Assembly: GCA_003049465.1 (NCBI GenBank)
Contig: PYSS01000031.1
Span: forward strand, 186,001 to 250,000
Source of the DNA: Magnaporthiopsis rhizophila
Taxonomy: Eukaryota; Ascomycota; Sordariomycetes; Magnaporthales; Magnaporthaceae
DNA: 64,000 nt
Direction: 5' to 3'
The translations under genes and the position numbers were made by a program. The notes beneath the pieces were generated by a model that saw only the letters and a list, made by a program, of their open reading frames with translations, did not search any database and was not told the DNA's origin. This document shows positions 1 through 11,991 of the stretch, piece after piece (the stretch's first letter is position 1; every line of letters starts with the position of its first letter).

Positions 1-263
1 GTATCGACGAAAGACACCCACGTCAAGCATCAGCCCCAAGACCCACAGGCGAGCCACCGACTCGCTCTGCTATTCCTGCCGAGTTTAAAAAAAGGGGTGA
101 GAGAGACGGGGGAACAAGCCCAGCGGCGTCGTCGTTTGAAATAAACAATATGGTTTAAAAAAGAAGAATAGCGGTAAAAGAAGGGGCGACAAGTCCGAAA
201 ACCGCCCGAAGCATGATACGACTGAACGTGTTATGCGGGGACCTGACAGAACGCCAACGGATG

Positions 264-1625
264 TCAGGCGTATTTGCTCGGCCTCCCCCGCCGACGCTTG
301 GTGGGAGGTGGGTTATCCTCTACCCTCCCTGGTGCCTCCACCTTGGGGCTCCCCTCGCTTGTGCCAGGCGGCCTCGTGTATGTTCCTGACGGAGCGGCGT
401 AGCCGTATGAGGATGCGGCCGACGAGGATTGCGCGTCTGTCTGTCCGCCGGGGAGCGGAGGATACTGGGAGGCGTACTCAACCTTGCCGTTTGAGTGCTG
501 ATGTGTTTGTTGTTGCGGTTGCTGTTGCTGCTGCTCGTGATCCTGCTGCGGCTGGCCTAGATTTTCAGGCTCGGTGTTCGGGTTCCCCTGCGCGGACTCG
601 ACACCAGGGGGCGGCCTCGGGGCCCAGTCGGGAAGCGGATCGTACAGAGCAGCGGCCACCTTCCAGTCCCCTAGCCGGATGAGCTCGTGCAGCTTGTCGT
701 TGAGCCAGGTGCAGCCATCCGTATAGCACTTAGCACTCGGATAGAAGGTTGGGTTGGCGACCGATTGCTCCGTGACCATGGCCATGCGTTCGTCCTGCGG
801 CTGCTCCTCGGTGCCAGCCATGTGCATGCGGCCAGCAGCCCAGCGGGCAAAGTTGTACAGGTCGTAGGGCAGCAGGTGGGACTTGTAGTGGCCTTGTAGG
901 TTGTACACGCGCATCATCGCCCACACCGGACCCGATATGGTCTCCTCCAGGATGCGCCAGGCCGTGTTGAAGCGGGCGCTGCATATCAGGGCCATGACGG
1001 TGCCGTCGGGCGGGAATGTGGCCACGTTGAACTGCTGCGTGAGCTCGGCGTAGCAGTTGGTGGCAGTCGCAATCGCCTCGGTCTGCGCCAGCCACGGATC
1101 CAATGTGTCGGGGCCCGCAAGAAGTAATTTTTCGGCGTCGTACCTGAAGCGCGGCTTGGATTGCTGGTTGGGGTCCGGGCCGGCGGCCCCTACTGCGGCG
1201 GCGGCGACGGCTGCTGCTGCTGCCGCTGCCGCCGCGGCTGCTGCTGGATCTACAACCCCATCTGGGTCGTGTTTTAAGTTCGCGTTGGCGTCGGCAACGC
1301 CGCCATGTGCTGCCTGGGCGGCGGCAACCTCGGCAGCGAGCTGGCCCTCGGCGGAATGAGACGCGTCGGCGATGCTATCGTCGTCGTCGTCGTCGTCAGG
1401 GTCGGCGGGGCCGCCGGGCGTGTCGGCTTCTGCGTCGGACTGCAGGTCGCGCAGGGCCTCGACGGGGTCGCGCTGGAAGGCCTGTGCCGGCGACTTGAGC
1501 GGTGTTGGCAGCGTGAGGCCGTGTGCTGGCATCGGAACTGGAACTGGACCCCGCTTGGGATCCTCGTCGCGCTTAGATGCAGAGCGAAATCCTGGAGCTG
1601 TCTCCATTGATTTTTGGTGGGTCAC
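264..1625 (-). CDS. Hypothetical nuclear protein with C-terminal AT-hook
   Basis: This is an uninterrupted 453-aa reading frame on the minus strand. I do not recognise the family. The N-terminal third is disordered, with an Asp run near residues 76-82 and a poly-Ala tract near residues 130-145. A better-ordered central part (about residues 160-340) is rich in Trp, Tyr and Cys and may be a fold of its own. A Gln/Pro-rich linker follows, and the protein ends with KRRRGRPSKYA, a textbook AT-hook core (RGRP) that binds the minor groove of AT-rich DNA. A DNA-binding or chromatin role in the nucleus is therefore inferred. A second in-frame Met lies six residues downstream of the chosen start. The gene diverges from the helicase gene on the plus strand. 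Confidence 0.72.
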   Translation of the reverse strand: MTHQKSMETAPGFRSASKRDEDPKRGPVPVPMPAHGLTLPTPLKSPAQAFQRDPVEALRDLQSDAEADTPGGPADPDDDDDDDSIADASHSAEGQLAAEVAAAQAAHGGVADANANLKHDPDGVVDPAAAAAAAAAAAAVAAAAVGAAGPDPNQQSKPRFRYDAEKLLLAGPDTLDPWLAQTEAIATATNCYAELTQQFNVATFPPDGTVMALICSARFNTAWRILEETISGPVWAMMRVYNLQGHYKSHLLPYDLYNFARWAAGRMHMAGTEEQPQDERMAMVTEQSVANPTFYPSAKCYTDGCTWLNDKLHELIRLGDWKVAAALYDPLPDWAPRPPPGVESAQGNPNTEPENLGQPQQDHEQQQQQPQQQTHQHSNGKVEYASQYPPLPGGQTDAQSSSAASSYGYAAPSGTYTRPPGTSEGSPKVEAPGRVEDNPPPTKRRRGRPSKYA

Positions 1626-2875
1626 TGGGACGACCTCGCGGGACTGCTAAGCTGTTGGTGGTGGTGCCAGGTCGATGCAAGCACGACGCACACTCTGGGG
1701 CATTACCGGAAAGACGCGACTCGGGCGTCGGCCTCGGTGGTGGAGGGAGGGGCGGGGCTGATTGGAGCGACAGCGAAGGCCACTGAAAACAGGAAGTGGA
1801 AAAAAGAAAGGAAAAAGGACAAAAAGAGGCTTCGAGTTGATTGTCGGCGAACTCTCATCCGGCAACCGGGCGGTTGGCGATCTCCAGAGCTGGCCTTGCG
1901 TGTCCAGGGAGCCCTGCAAGTAAATAAACGGATCTTCTGGGTGGGGATTTCAGGCCTTTGGCCAGCGCGGCCAGAAGCCGTCTGTGCTTCGCAGAGTGTG
2001 TGACGCACGTGCCTCCAATCAGAAGCAGCGGCGGTGGAAAGTTTTCCGACGCTCGGTAAATTCCCAGCGCACAAGGAAGCACCAGGCACCCGCTCCGTGT
2101 TTTCAGTTGTGTGGTTGTGCTGTCAGACACGCGCTCCTTCTACATTTGATCCTTCTCTGGGCAGCCTGATGACAAAATGAAAAAGAAAAAAAAACTCAAA
2201 ATTAAGAGTCAGGGGTGGCAAAGCAAACATGTCTGCGCCCCAAGAACGTTGGCAAACATCGATGAAGCGTGCAAAGCAGTCTCGATCCTCCAATCAAGTC
2301 ACCCCAGGCGAATTGCTTTTGAATTTTGCGGCAGCTCCGTCCAGCGCGCTGCTGCTCGGTCGTCGCCCCGTCGCTGCACTTGACCAGCCTAGGGCTCCGC
2401 AGCTGTTTGAGTCAAACACCCGCAGGCCAATGGGGAGGAGCCATGGGACGCTAGAACCTGGTACGGCCCCACAATTTGGGACAGCTACTGTGGGCGGAAG
2501 GCACGGCTGGACTGTGGAATGCTGCAGACTCGAGGAGCAGCCGGCCGAAATAATTAGTGGAAAGGCGCGGGCCCGGGTAGTGTGTGTGTGATTGCCATAA
2601 TCAGCCTGGAAAGGAGACGCTCATCTGGGGAAGGCTGCCCGACTATCAGGAGGGCGAAAGAGCCCCAAAAAAAAGGACTGATGTTTAACTGAGACGAAAA
2701 CAGAAGGGGAAAAAAGGGACGAAGGAAAGAAGCAAACCAGAAAAGAAAAAGGGAAAGGCGCGGTCGGGGATTTTCTTCCTTTTTTTTTTCAAGGGGAAAA
2801 AAAAACCCCACGGTCAAACGGCCCGGTTGGCGGCATCGTCCCGTGCATCTCACACCAAATCTCGCACTGACCGCC
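1626..2875. promoter_or_regulatory. Divergent intergenic region between AT-hook gene and helicase gene
   Basis: This 1.25-kb spacer should hold the promoters of both flanking genes. CCAAT boxes are visible at 2015-2019, 2290-2294 and 2427-2431. The 200 bases before the helicase start are rich in A and G runs. I see no convincing gene in it. Confidence 0.5.
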
Positions 2876-5800
2876 ATGGTGAAAAAGGGCAAAGAAAAGA
2901 GCGGCGGCGGCGGCTCCAGCAAGACCCCTGCTCCGCCGCCAGCTGCCACCTCCGCCTCTTCCAGCAAAGCCACCAAGGCTAAGAAACCCCCCGCCGAGGA
3001 CGATTTCATCGTCTTCACAACCTCCACCAAGGATGGCGACGGGAAGGGTAGGAGAGGCGGCGGCGGTGGCGGAGGAGGCGGAGGAGGCGGAGGATCAGGC
3101 TCAGGGGCGGGCGGCAGTGCTGCCGCTGGAGAGGCGGCTGATGGCCCGCCCAAGCCGACGGTCAAGCAGATCATCGGCGGCTCCTCGTGGACCGGCAAGC
3201 TGCCCGTCAATCTGCTCTCGGAGCACTGCCAAAAGATGAAGTGGGAGAGGCCCGACTATGACACTGTAAGGACACTTGTCGACCGTCGTCAGCAGCCTCC
3301 CTCTTTGCCTACCTATTCTCGCATTCGTAGCTCGTCTCCCATATCTACAAAAAAAGAAAAAAAAATCCATGTTAATGCCCCCATTCTAGCGCAAAACAAA
3401 GGAGGGCTTCTCCGTCTTCGTCCGCCTCGCCGCCAAGAACCCAAAGACGGGCGAGATGGTCAAGCTGGAGCCCTTCAAGCTGCCGCCCAGCCACGTGCAC
3501 CTGGCCTACAAGCCTACGGCCCTCGAGGCCAAGCACTTCGCCGCCACCTACGCTCTGTTCCGCGTCTGCAGCATGAAGAACATGCACATGATGCTGCCGC
3601 CAGACTACCGCTCTCTCTGGCGCGACGAGTTCCAGGCCCTCAAGAAGGAGGACGCCAAGGAGGGCAAGGGCTGGATGTACGAGGCCGACCCCTTCGCCGC
3701 CCTGCGCGAGCGCGAGGAGGCCAAGGCCGCAAAGGAGAAGCTGCGGGCCCAGCAGCAGGCCGTCCGGGAGAAGGCCGCCAGCCTGCCAGGCGCCGCGGGG
3801 CTCGTGCTCAGGAGCAACGCTGCAAACTCTGCCAGCGGCAGCAGGTCAGGGTCTCCGAGCGGCCGAGGTAAGGGAGGTGGCGGCGGAGGAGGAGGAGGGA
3901 GAGGCGGGTTCGACCCGATGAGGGGCTGGACGACGGCGCCCAAGATCGAAATGGGCAACAAGATGCGTTCGCTGATCGAGGGTCTGCTGCGGCGCCTGTC
4001 GGTGTGGAACCCCAACGGCATCACCATGAGCCCTGCGCAGAAGACGGCCGTCGTGGCGTCGCTGAAGGAGCTGGGCTTCCGCGAGAGCCACGTCGAGGAG
4101 GCGGTCGAGGAGTGCAAGGACCGCGAGGAGACGCTCGAGTGGCTGCTCATCCACGTGCCCGAGGACGACCTGCCGCGTTGGGCCCTGCCCGAGAGCTACA
4201 CTGCCGGCGTCACGGTGGGCGCTACGGACCTTAAGAGGGAGGGCGCTATCAAGAGACTAGCCCAGTCTGGCTACTCGGCCGAGCTGTGCAAAAAGGTCTT
4301 TGACGAGTCTGGGGGCGACGAGGGCCGGGCCGCCGAGGCTCTTCAAAGGGTCCTTCTGTCTAGCGGCAATGCCCCTCCAGGCGATGCTGCCGCCGCCGCT
4401 GCTGACGATGCGGCCGAGTCCTGGCGGGAGCCTGACGAGGTCTGGGCTGAAGAGATGGAGAGCCTCGAGTCTGTGTTCGGCGAGCTGTTCGGCCGCCCAA
4501 GCCCTGACGTGTGCCAAATCAGGCTTGAGGACGTCAAGGTCGGGCCCGTCAAGGACGCAGAGACCTTTATGCAGTTCCGCAAGTCGCCGCACTACCCGGC
4601 GCAGCTGATCGTCTCCCTGGTCGCGCCCCTACCGGCCTACATCAAGCTCAGCATCATCAAGCGGGCGCTTGCCTACATGGACGAGTCACTCCGGGGCGAG
4701 GAGACCAAGATCTACTTTGTCGTCTCGTGGGTGCAGGAATGCATCAACGACATCATCGACCGGCCGGGCCCGCTGCGCGATATCGCCGCCGTGGCTTCGG
4801 CGGCGTCGGAGGAGAAGCCCTCGTCGGTTCGGAGGGCGGTTGGCCGCGGCAAAGGGCGGCGGCCAAAACCCATCAGCTGGGTGCCCGACAGCGCCAGCAA
4901 GGAGGAGTGGTTTCGGCGGCAGGAGGCGCCGGCGTACCGCAAGATGCTGGGCCAGCGGCAGAAGCTGCCGGCGTGGCAGGTGCGGGACGAGCTCGTGGCC
5001 ACGGTGCTGGAGAACCAGGTCACCATCATCGCGGGAGAGACGGGCTCGGGCAAGTCGACGCAGTCGGTGCAGTTCATCCTCGACGACCTGTACTCGCGCG
5101 GCCTCGGCGGGGTGGCCAACATGATCGTGACGCAGCCGCGGCGCATCTCGGCGCTGGGGCTGGCGGACCGCGTCAGCGAGGAGCGCTGCTGCCCCGGCGT
5201 GGGCCACGAGGTTGGCTACTCCATCAGGGGTGAGACCAAGACGGGCCCGCGCACGCGCATCACGTTTGTGACGACGGGCGTGCTGCTCAGACGGCTCCAG
5301 GTGTCGGGCGGCCGCGTCGAGGACGTGGCGGCGTCGCTCGCCGACGTGAGCCACGTCGTCATCGACGAGGTGCACGAGCGCAGCCTCGACACGGACCTGC
5401 TGCTCAGCATCCTGCGCGACGTGCTGGGCCAGGGCCGGCGGCGCGATGACCTCAAGCTCATCCTCATGAGCGCCACGCTCAACTCGGCCACGTTCCGCAA
5501 GTACTTCGCCGAGGACGGCCTCAGCGTCGGCATGGTCGAGATCGCCGGCCGGACGTTCCCCGTGACCGACTACTACCTCGACGACGTGATCCGCATGACC
5601 GAGTTCGGCACCGCAAACGTGCGCGCCGACGCCGACCCCGTGGCCAAGGCGATCCAGAACCTAGGCTCGCGCATCAACTACAACCTGCTGCTCGAGACGG
5701 TCAAGGCCATCGATGAGGACCTGTCGATCCGCAAGAAGAGCGGCGGCATCCTCGTCTTCTTGACGGGCGTGGCCGAGATCAACCGCGCCTGCGCCATGCT

Positions 5801-7419
5801 CCGCGCCGTGAGCTGCCTGCACGTGCTGCCGCTGCACGCCTCGCTCGAGACGCGCGAGCAGCGCAAGGTGTTTGCGGCCGCGCCGCCCGGCAGGCGCAAG
5901 GTGGTGGTGGCCACCAACGTGGCCGAGACGTCCATCACCATCGACGACATCGTCGTCGTCGTCGACACCGGAAAAGTCAAGGAGACGAGCTACGACGCCG
6001 TCACAAGCATGCGCCGGCTCGAGGAGTCTTTCGCGTCCCTGGCCGCCTGCCGCCAGCGCCGCGGTCGCGCGGGCCGGGTGCAGGAGGGCGAGTGCTACAA
6101 GCTCTACACGCGCCGGCTCGAGGCCCAGATGCCCGAGCGGCCCGAGCCCGAGATGCGGCGCGTGCCGCTCGAGCAGCTCTGCCTCTCGGTGCGCGCCATG
6201 GGCGTCGCCGACGTCCGCGCCTTCCTGGCCCGCGCCCCGACCCCGCCCGAGGCCGCGGCCATCGACGGCGCCCTGGATCTGCTCCGCCGCATGGGCTGCC
6301 TCGATGGCGACGAGCTCACCGCGCTCGGCCGCCAGCTGGCCGCCATCCCCGCCGACCTGCGCTGCGGCAAGCTCATGGTCTACGGCGCCGTCTTCGGCTG
6401 CCTCGACGGCTGCGTCTCCATCGCCGCTCTGCTCAGCGGCGGCCGCGGCATCTTCGTCTCCCCTCCGGACAAGCGCGACGCCGCCCGCGAGGCCCGCGCC
6501 AGGTTCGCCGCCGGCGACGGCGACCTGCTCACCGACCTCCGCGCCCTGCAGGCCTGGGACGAGCTGTCGCGCGACCCGGCCGTGCCGCCCCGCCAGGTCC
6601 GCGCCTTTTGCGACGACAACTTCCTCTCGCACAACACCCTCTCCGACGTCGCCTCGGCCCGCACCCAGTACTACCAGTCGCTGATGGAGCTGGGACTCGT
6701 GTCGCGCGCCGGCGCCGACGCCGGCGATTACTCCCAGAAGCAAACCAAGCCGCCGCCGCAACAGAACCTGCCGCTGCTGCGCGCCCTGACGGCGTCGGCC
6801 TTTGCGCCCCAGATCGCCCGCATCCAGTTCCCGGACAAGAAGTTCGCCACGTCCATGTCGGGCGCCGTCGAGCTCGACCCCGAGGCCAAGACCATCCGCT
6901 ACTACACCCAGGACCACGGCCGCGCCTTTGTCCACCCCAGCAGCACCCTGTTCGACAGCGAGGGCTTCTCGGGCAACGCCGCCTTCCTGTCCTACTTTTC
7001 CATCATCTCCACGTCCAAAGTCTTTATCAGGGATCTTACGCGTAAGTTGTGGGGGAAACACACACTCTCTTTCCACGATCTCGCTAGTATCGTTGTGTGA
7101 GAGGATAAGAGGGGAAAAAAAAAAAAAAAAAAAAAAAAAAGACACAAAGCTAACATGGAATAATTCAGCCTTCAACGCGTACACGCTCCTCATGTTTTCC
7201 GGTGCCATCGAGCTGGATACCCTCGGTCGTGGGCTGGTCGTCGACGGCTGGCTGCGGCTGCGGGGCTGGGCTCGTATAGGAGTGCTGATCTCGCGTCTGC
7301 GTGGCATGATCGATGATGTCATCGCCCTCAAGGTCGACAACCCGTCTCTGGAGCTGGCAGACAACGAAGTCGTGAGGGCCGTCATCAAGCTGATAGAGTT
7401 TGACGGCTTGGATGCGTAA
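2876..7419 (+). CDS. DEAH/RHA-family helicase, DHX29/DHX57/YLR419W type
   Basis: Three exons (2876-3265, 3390-7041, 7169-7419) give a protein of 1430 aa. Both introns have good consensus ends and the frame is kept. A strong Kozak context (CCGCCATGG) marks the start. Domains in order are a low-complexity Gly-rich N-terminus, a UBA-like domain near residues 340-385, an RWD domain near 480-590, and the helicase core. The core shows motif I GETGSGKST (about 680), a DEVH box in place of DEAH (about 788), SAT (about 822) and motif VI QRRGRAGR (about 1018). HA2 and OB-fold regions complete the C-terminus. UBA plus RWD plus a DExH core is the architecture of DHX29/DHX57 and yeast YLR419W. Human DHX29 helps 40S ribosomes scan structured 5' leaders, so a translation role in the cytosol is inferred. 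Confidence 0.93.
7115..7140 (+). repeat. A26 homopolymer inside helicase intron 2
   Basis: A run of 26 A residues fills part of the second helicase intron (7042-7168), between the GTAAGT donor and the 3' splice site. Confidence 0.95.
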
Positions 7420-8386
7420 AAGAAAGGTCGGCCCGGTCATGGGTTTCATAGAAATAGACACCTAGACTTTGCGCAACTTCGTATCATTGTCTAACAGAGC
7501 AAACCAAGTGCAAATGAACATGCGGGGAGATGGATCACTAAGCTTTGTGTTTACAAATGGTTCAGAATCGATTTAGTTTTGTGGTAACCACGGCAAGCCG
7601 TAGACGCACGATACGAACTCGACAACGTCGCCGGCTTGATCGATACTGCATGGAGGTGTTTGCTAAATCTCGAAAGTGCCAACGACCACTTGGCCCCCGG
7701 CTTCAGCTCTTTCAAAGATGTCCGCAACACTGTTATATGGGGTGTTTCAAGACTTTTCCGCCGTGGCATCGCTCTTCCCGTCATGCACTAGCTGACAATC
7801 GATGTTTTCCACTGGCAAAGTCTCAGTCTGCCAGACTGCCCGCCTTACCCCCTCTGCCGTCTCCCACCATCGGCCTTGTGGCCGAGGCGGAGTGTTGCAC
7901 GACGTGTTTCCACATCGTTCCGGCGGGGCTCGGCGGTGGGTGCGCGCCTACTGGGCGCGTCCCGCTGGGCTCGCGATTTTCATTTCTCGCGTTGATTTTT
8001 TCCTTCAGGGTTGGAGCTTTAAAGCAACCATTAAAGACCCTGGTCCTCTCACATGCTTCCATTCCGCATTAACATCTTTCATCTTCGCTTGTATCTTCAA
8101 CACTGCATCGGACTGGAGCTTTCAAGCTACCAAAGGGCCCGTCTTTTCCTTCTCGCCTATTGTCGCCTGTCGGCAAAAAAAAATGCAGAAAATAGCAAAC
8201 GCCTGAAGGGGTAGGGGTGTGGGGGAGTCGGGGGGAAGTGGTGTGCGAACAACCAGACAGGCAGGATGGTCGTTTTGGTGATGTGAAGATTTAGACAACA
8301 TATCATGTCAGGGGGGGTTTGAGGAGCGCCGGCCCGGCTGCCCGCTCCCCAAGGATCTGCGACGGGAACAGTCCTGATATGGTGCT
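7420..8386. other. Convergent intergenic region, helicase / importin-alpha
   Basis: This is about 0.97 kb between two convergent 3' ends. Open frames of up to 175 codons occur but show no domain, no splice context and no convincing start. I read it as 3' UTR and spacer sequence. Confidence 0.5.
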
Positions 8387-10603
8387 TTACATGTCCATGG
8401 ACTCGCCACCGTTGGCAAAGCTGAACTGGCCTGGTTGGGCCGCGGCGCCCTCGGTGCCGCTGAAGCCGAAGGTGCCGTTGGCACTCTGAGCCTGGGTGGC
8501 GTCCTCAGCGTTGTCGTCGTCATCCGAAAAGTACTTCTCGATGATGTTGTACGCCTTCATGTAAATCTCCTCGTTGGCATTGGTCTGGCAGTCGTGGATC
8601 TTCTCCATGCCGCCGCATTCCTCAATGAAGAGCGCAAAGCGGTTGATCGAGTCCTGGCCTTCGCCAGCCGCCTGCCTATCGAGGTCGCCAACCTTGAGGA
8701 TGTTCTCGAGGCCATCGAGCGCGACCTGAATGATCTTATTGTCGGGGCAGGCAAGAAGGTCGCAAAGGGGCTTGATGCATCCCTGGGTCACGAGGTAGCG
8801 GATCTGATCCGGCTTCTGCAGGCCTCCCGAGGTTGCGTTGCTGATAGCCCAGCAGGCCTCCTTGCGGGTCTTGAGGTCACCGTTGGAAAGGAGGTGGATC
8901 AGGGGCGGGATGATGTTAGCGTCGATCACCGACTGGATCTGGGCCGAGTTTCCGGCGGTGATGTTGGAAATAGTCCAGCAGGCCTCCTTACGGATCCCAT
9001 CCTTGTTGGAGCCGAGAAGGGAGAGCAGGCAAGGCAGGGCTCCGCAGTTGATTATAACCTGGGTCTGCACATCGTCGCCGGTGACGATGTTGCCGACCGA
9101 GCGGAGGGCGGGGGTCTGAACCGAAGTGGAGGCATGCATGAGCAGCTCCACAAGTCTGCGCGGGATGCCAGCCTCGATGACGGCCTGGATCTTGTCGTTG
9201 GACCCATCTGAGAGGTACGAGATGGCCCAGCAGGCATCAATCAGAACCTCATCGTCGAGCGAGTAAACGAGCTTGGCAAGTACGGGGAGAGCAGGTGCAA
9301 TCTGGAGCAACTCTGGGTTAGATTGAGGACGAACACGTGACTTGGAGGCCGGTTACAGGGTGACTTACGGTTCCCCAGTCAGGCTGAGGGGTCTTGCCAC
9401 GACAGAAATTGCTCAGGGTCCAGGTGGCGTTGCGGAGCATGCTCAGCTTGCGGCTGTCTCCGAGCAGGTTGAGAAGGGGCTTCAGCGCCTGGCAGTTGAG
9501 CACATAATCACGGCACTGGGGGCTGTCGCCGGCAATGTTGCCCAGCGCCCAAACGGCCTGTTCCCTCACATCAGGCTCGGGGCTGGCCAGAAGCTCAACA
9601 AAGATGGGAACAGCACCGGCCTCGATGACGACTTGGGTCTGCGTGGCCGAGCCGCTGGCAATGTTGGTCAAGGCCCAGGCAGCCTCGAACTGGACCAGCG
9701 TGTGTGGCGAACGAAGGAACTCAACAAAACGGCTGACGACGCCGGTCTTGATGACCTCTTCTATCGGGGGGTTGCGCTCCTTGGAGAGAAGCTTCCTGAA
9801 CTTGGTGGTGGCCTGGATTTGGGAATCGATCGACTCCGAGAAAACGCCCTGCACCATCTGGGGGAGGTCCTCGTTGAGCTAAACATATCGGTGGTGTTAG
9901 CACTGGAGTCGCGTCAGAGAGCCGAGACCAGGGGAGTTGCACGGCCGCAAGAAGCCGTGTTCCGATGTCTTTCTCCAGAGATGTATGATATAGGGCGACG
10001 ACGGGATCATGCAAGGTAGACACGCAGCCTCGTACGAGGCTGCGGGCATTGGAGGAGATACTAGATGTAGGTAGAGGGGATGCAGTGTGGAGGGGATAGG
10101 GAGGCAAGCAGGATAGTGGGGAGCGGGGGCAGACATCGGTTGCCATCCAAAAAAAGAAAGAAGGAAAAATGGATGTTTTGTTGGCGAGATGAAGGTGGAT
10201 CAGGCCGAAAAAAAAATGGCCGAGCGCGAGGGATGACAGGAAACTGAGGCCTGGTCGGGAACCCCGCGCCGAGTGCAGGCGCCAGGCCGGCGGAATGGCC
10301 GAGCGCGCAGAGGCAACGACGAGAGGGAAAATATTGCAAACAGGGACTGGGAGAGAGTGTGTGGCATACCTGAGACTCGGTCGGGGCGGTGTCATCGTCG
10401 CTATCAGGAGCGGCGCCGAGCGAGGCACCAGGGCGGTCGGCGCCTGTGCCGATTCCTCTGCGCTTGGCCAGGTTCTCCTCACGCTTTGCCCTGCGGATCT
10501 CGACCTGCTGCTCCTCGCGGCGCCTCCTCAGCTCATCGGGCTTGAAGGTGTTCTTGGCCTTGAACTGGGTGCGCCGGTGCTCGGGGATGTATCGGTCGGC
10601 CAT
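8387..10603 (-). CDS. Importin subunit alpha (karyopherin alpha, SRP1/KAP60)
   Basis: Exons 10603-10370, 9878-9369 and 9301-8387 splice in phase 0 throughout to a 552-aa protein, the usual length of fungal importin-alpha. The N-terminus carries the importin-beta-binding domain: MADRYIPEHRRTQFK followed by a basic cluster with RRRREEQQVE. About ten Armadillo repeats follow, with the recurring Trp/Asn ladder (AAWALTNIASG, AVWALGNIAGD, CWAISYLSDG, CWTISNITAG, CWAISNATSG) that cradles classical nuclear localisation signals. The C-terminus is acidic. The protein carries NLS cargo with importin-beta through the nuclear pore. The first intron is unusually long (491 nt), against 67 nt for the second. 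The second intron's acceptor was placed at 9303-9302 so that the protein reads DWGT-IAPALPVL. An acceptor 9 nt upstream would add three residues. Confidence 0.96.
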
Positions 10604-11226
10604 GGCTGGTGCGCGTGTCGAGAGTCGCGATTCTAGAGAGGGGTGGTTCTGCCGTTCTGGCGGGAAAGGAGGGGCGAGCCTGGGCCTTGGCTGGTTGTGG
10701 GAGTGTCGAACAGCCGAGAGCAGAGCGGCGTTGTTTGCGGGTGTCAGAAATGCGACGGGTGCGGCCAGAGGGATTGCCAGTCACAAGCTTAGGCGGTGGC
10801 GGTGGAAGGAAAAATCTGGCGTAACAACAAAGGAGGGTGCGAGATGGGGGGGAAAGGTAGGAGATGGGTTAAAAGGCTCCTTCCTGACCGTGTGAGAAAC
10901 GGGAAAGCTTTTTTGAGTTGCCGGAGCGAGGGATGGATAGTGGAACGCGGGGCCTGTTTGCTCGCATTATGGTGGCCTCCCTGCGGCCGACTCGCTGCAC
11001 CACACAGTGCCAAACAGTCGCGGCCCTGAGTAGCAGTTCGTGCCTCAGGCCCAAGGCAACCTTTGGGTGGGGCAATAAACAACTCTGGCAAGCGACCAGC
11101 TGGGGCTACTAAATGATCAAATTTCCAACATTGATGGACGTCTAAACCCAAACAAATCAGAGACCTGGATAAGGCGGCCACGTACGTATGCGGGATCTGG
11201 TAAAAGAGCGGCGAGACGGTCCGAGC

Positions 11227-11252
11227 TTTTTTTTTTTTTTTTTTTTTTTTTT
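11227..11252 (+). repeat. T26 homopolymer
   Basis: A run of 26 T residues lies in the importin-alpha/POT1 spacer. It is probably length-polymorphic and may exclude nucleosomes. Confidence 0.95.
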
Positions 11253-11480
11253 CGTCTTGCGGTCGCTCATTTGGCTCCCCTCACGTACCGATCCAAGACC
11301 CCGATCGGAGCCCTAGGCAAGGTGTGACGACGAGGGCAGCGGGAAGCAACCGTCCCCAGACGTCGGAGGCGGGCTGTGTCTAGCGTGCACCACGCATCGG
11401 TCCATGCCCGTGGCCTTCCCCAGTCGCGGCTGTGACCCCACCGCAGTGGGCAAATAAAATATGACAACGCTGCCTCGGCG

Positions 11481-11494
11481 GGTACCTAGGTACC
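11481..11494. repeat. 14-bp perfect palindrome GGTACCTAGGTACC
   Basis: This sequence equals its own reverse complement. It is followed closely by a second small inverted pair, GGAGGT and ACCTCC, flanking AATTAGA. It lies about 500 bp upstream of POT1. It could be a dimeric factor site or chance; no function is known to me. Confidence 0.8.
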
Positions 11495-11991
11495 TAAGGA
11501 GGTAATTAGAACCTCCATTACCCAGCCTCCTCAAGGTTTGTTTCTTTTTTTTTTTTTGTTCCTATATCGTTTCCTATCCCCCCTATGCTCTCTTATTTCT
11601 GTATATGCTCACCGACTTTCTACATGCTTTCTTATTTCCTGTATCTTTTCTCTCAACCAACCAGAAATTGCCCACTTGCCTCAAAAGCCGCCGGACCCTC
11701 TGTTGGTCCGTGCCCCACAGGGTGGGGCTGCGGACGTAACTTTCACATGATTTCGTGGGGTAGCGCAGCGCGTGGTAATTGATCGCGTCTTCCAGCCGCG
11801 CAGTCTCACGATTGGCTCGCCGCCTCCAAACTCACCCGAGCGCCTAGCCCTGCTAAGATGGCTCGCATTATCCTTCGCAGGGAATCTAGTGTTGCACGAC
11901 GCCCATCTTAACATGGAACCCCGCTGTTGTGAATCCATCAGCTCATGTTGCAGCAACAAGGCATTGATGTTCTGGGCGACATATCTTCAAA

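Larger units (their letters stand above)
10604..11991. promoter_or_regulatory. Divergent intergenic region, importin-alpha / POT1
   Basis: This 1.39-kb region lies between divergent genes. An inverted CCAAT box (ATTGG) lies about 180 bp upstream of POT1, near 11812. A T26 run and a 14-bp palindrome are listed separately. No gene is supported. Confidence 0.5.

Noticed and set aside
5661..7388. 575-codon minus frame opposite the helicase gene
   Set aside because: It is antisense to conserved helicase exons and is the usual GC-rich third-position shadow. It has no domain.
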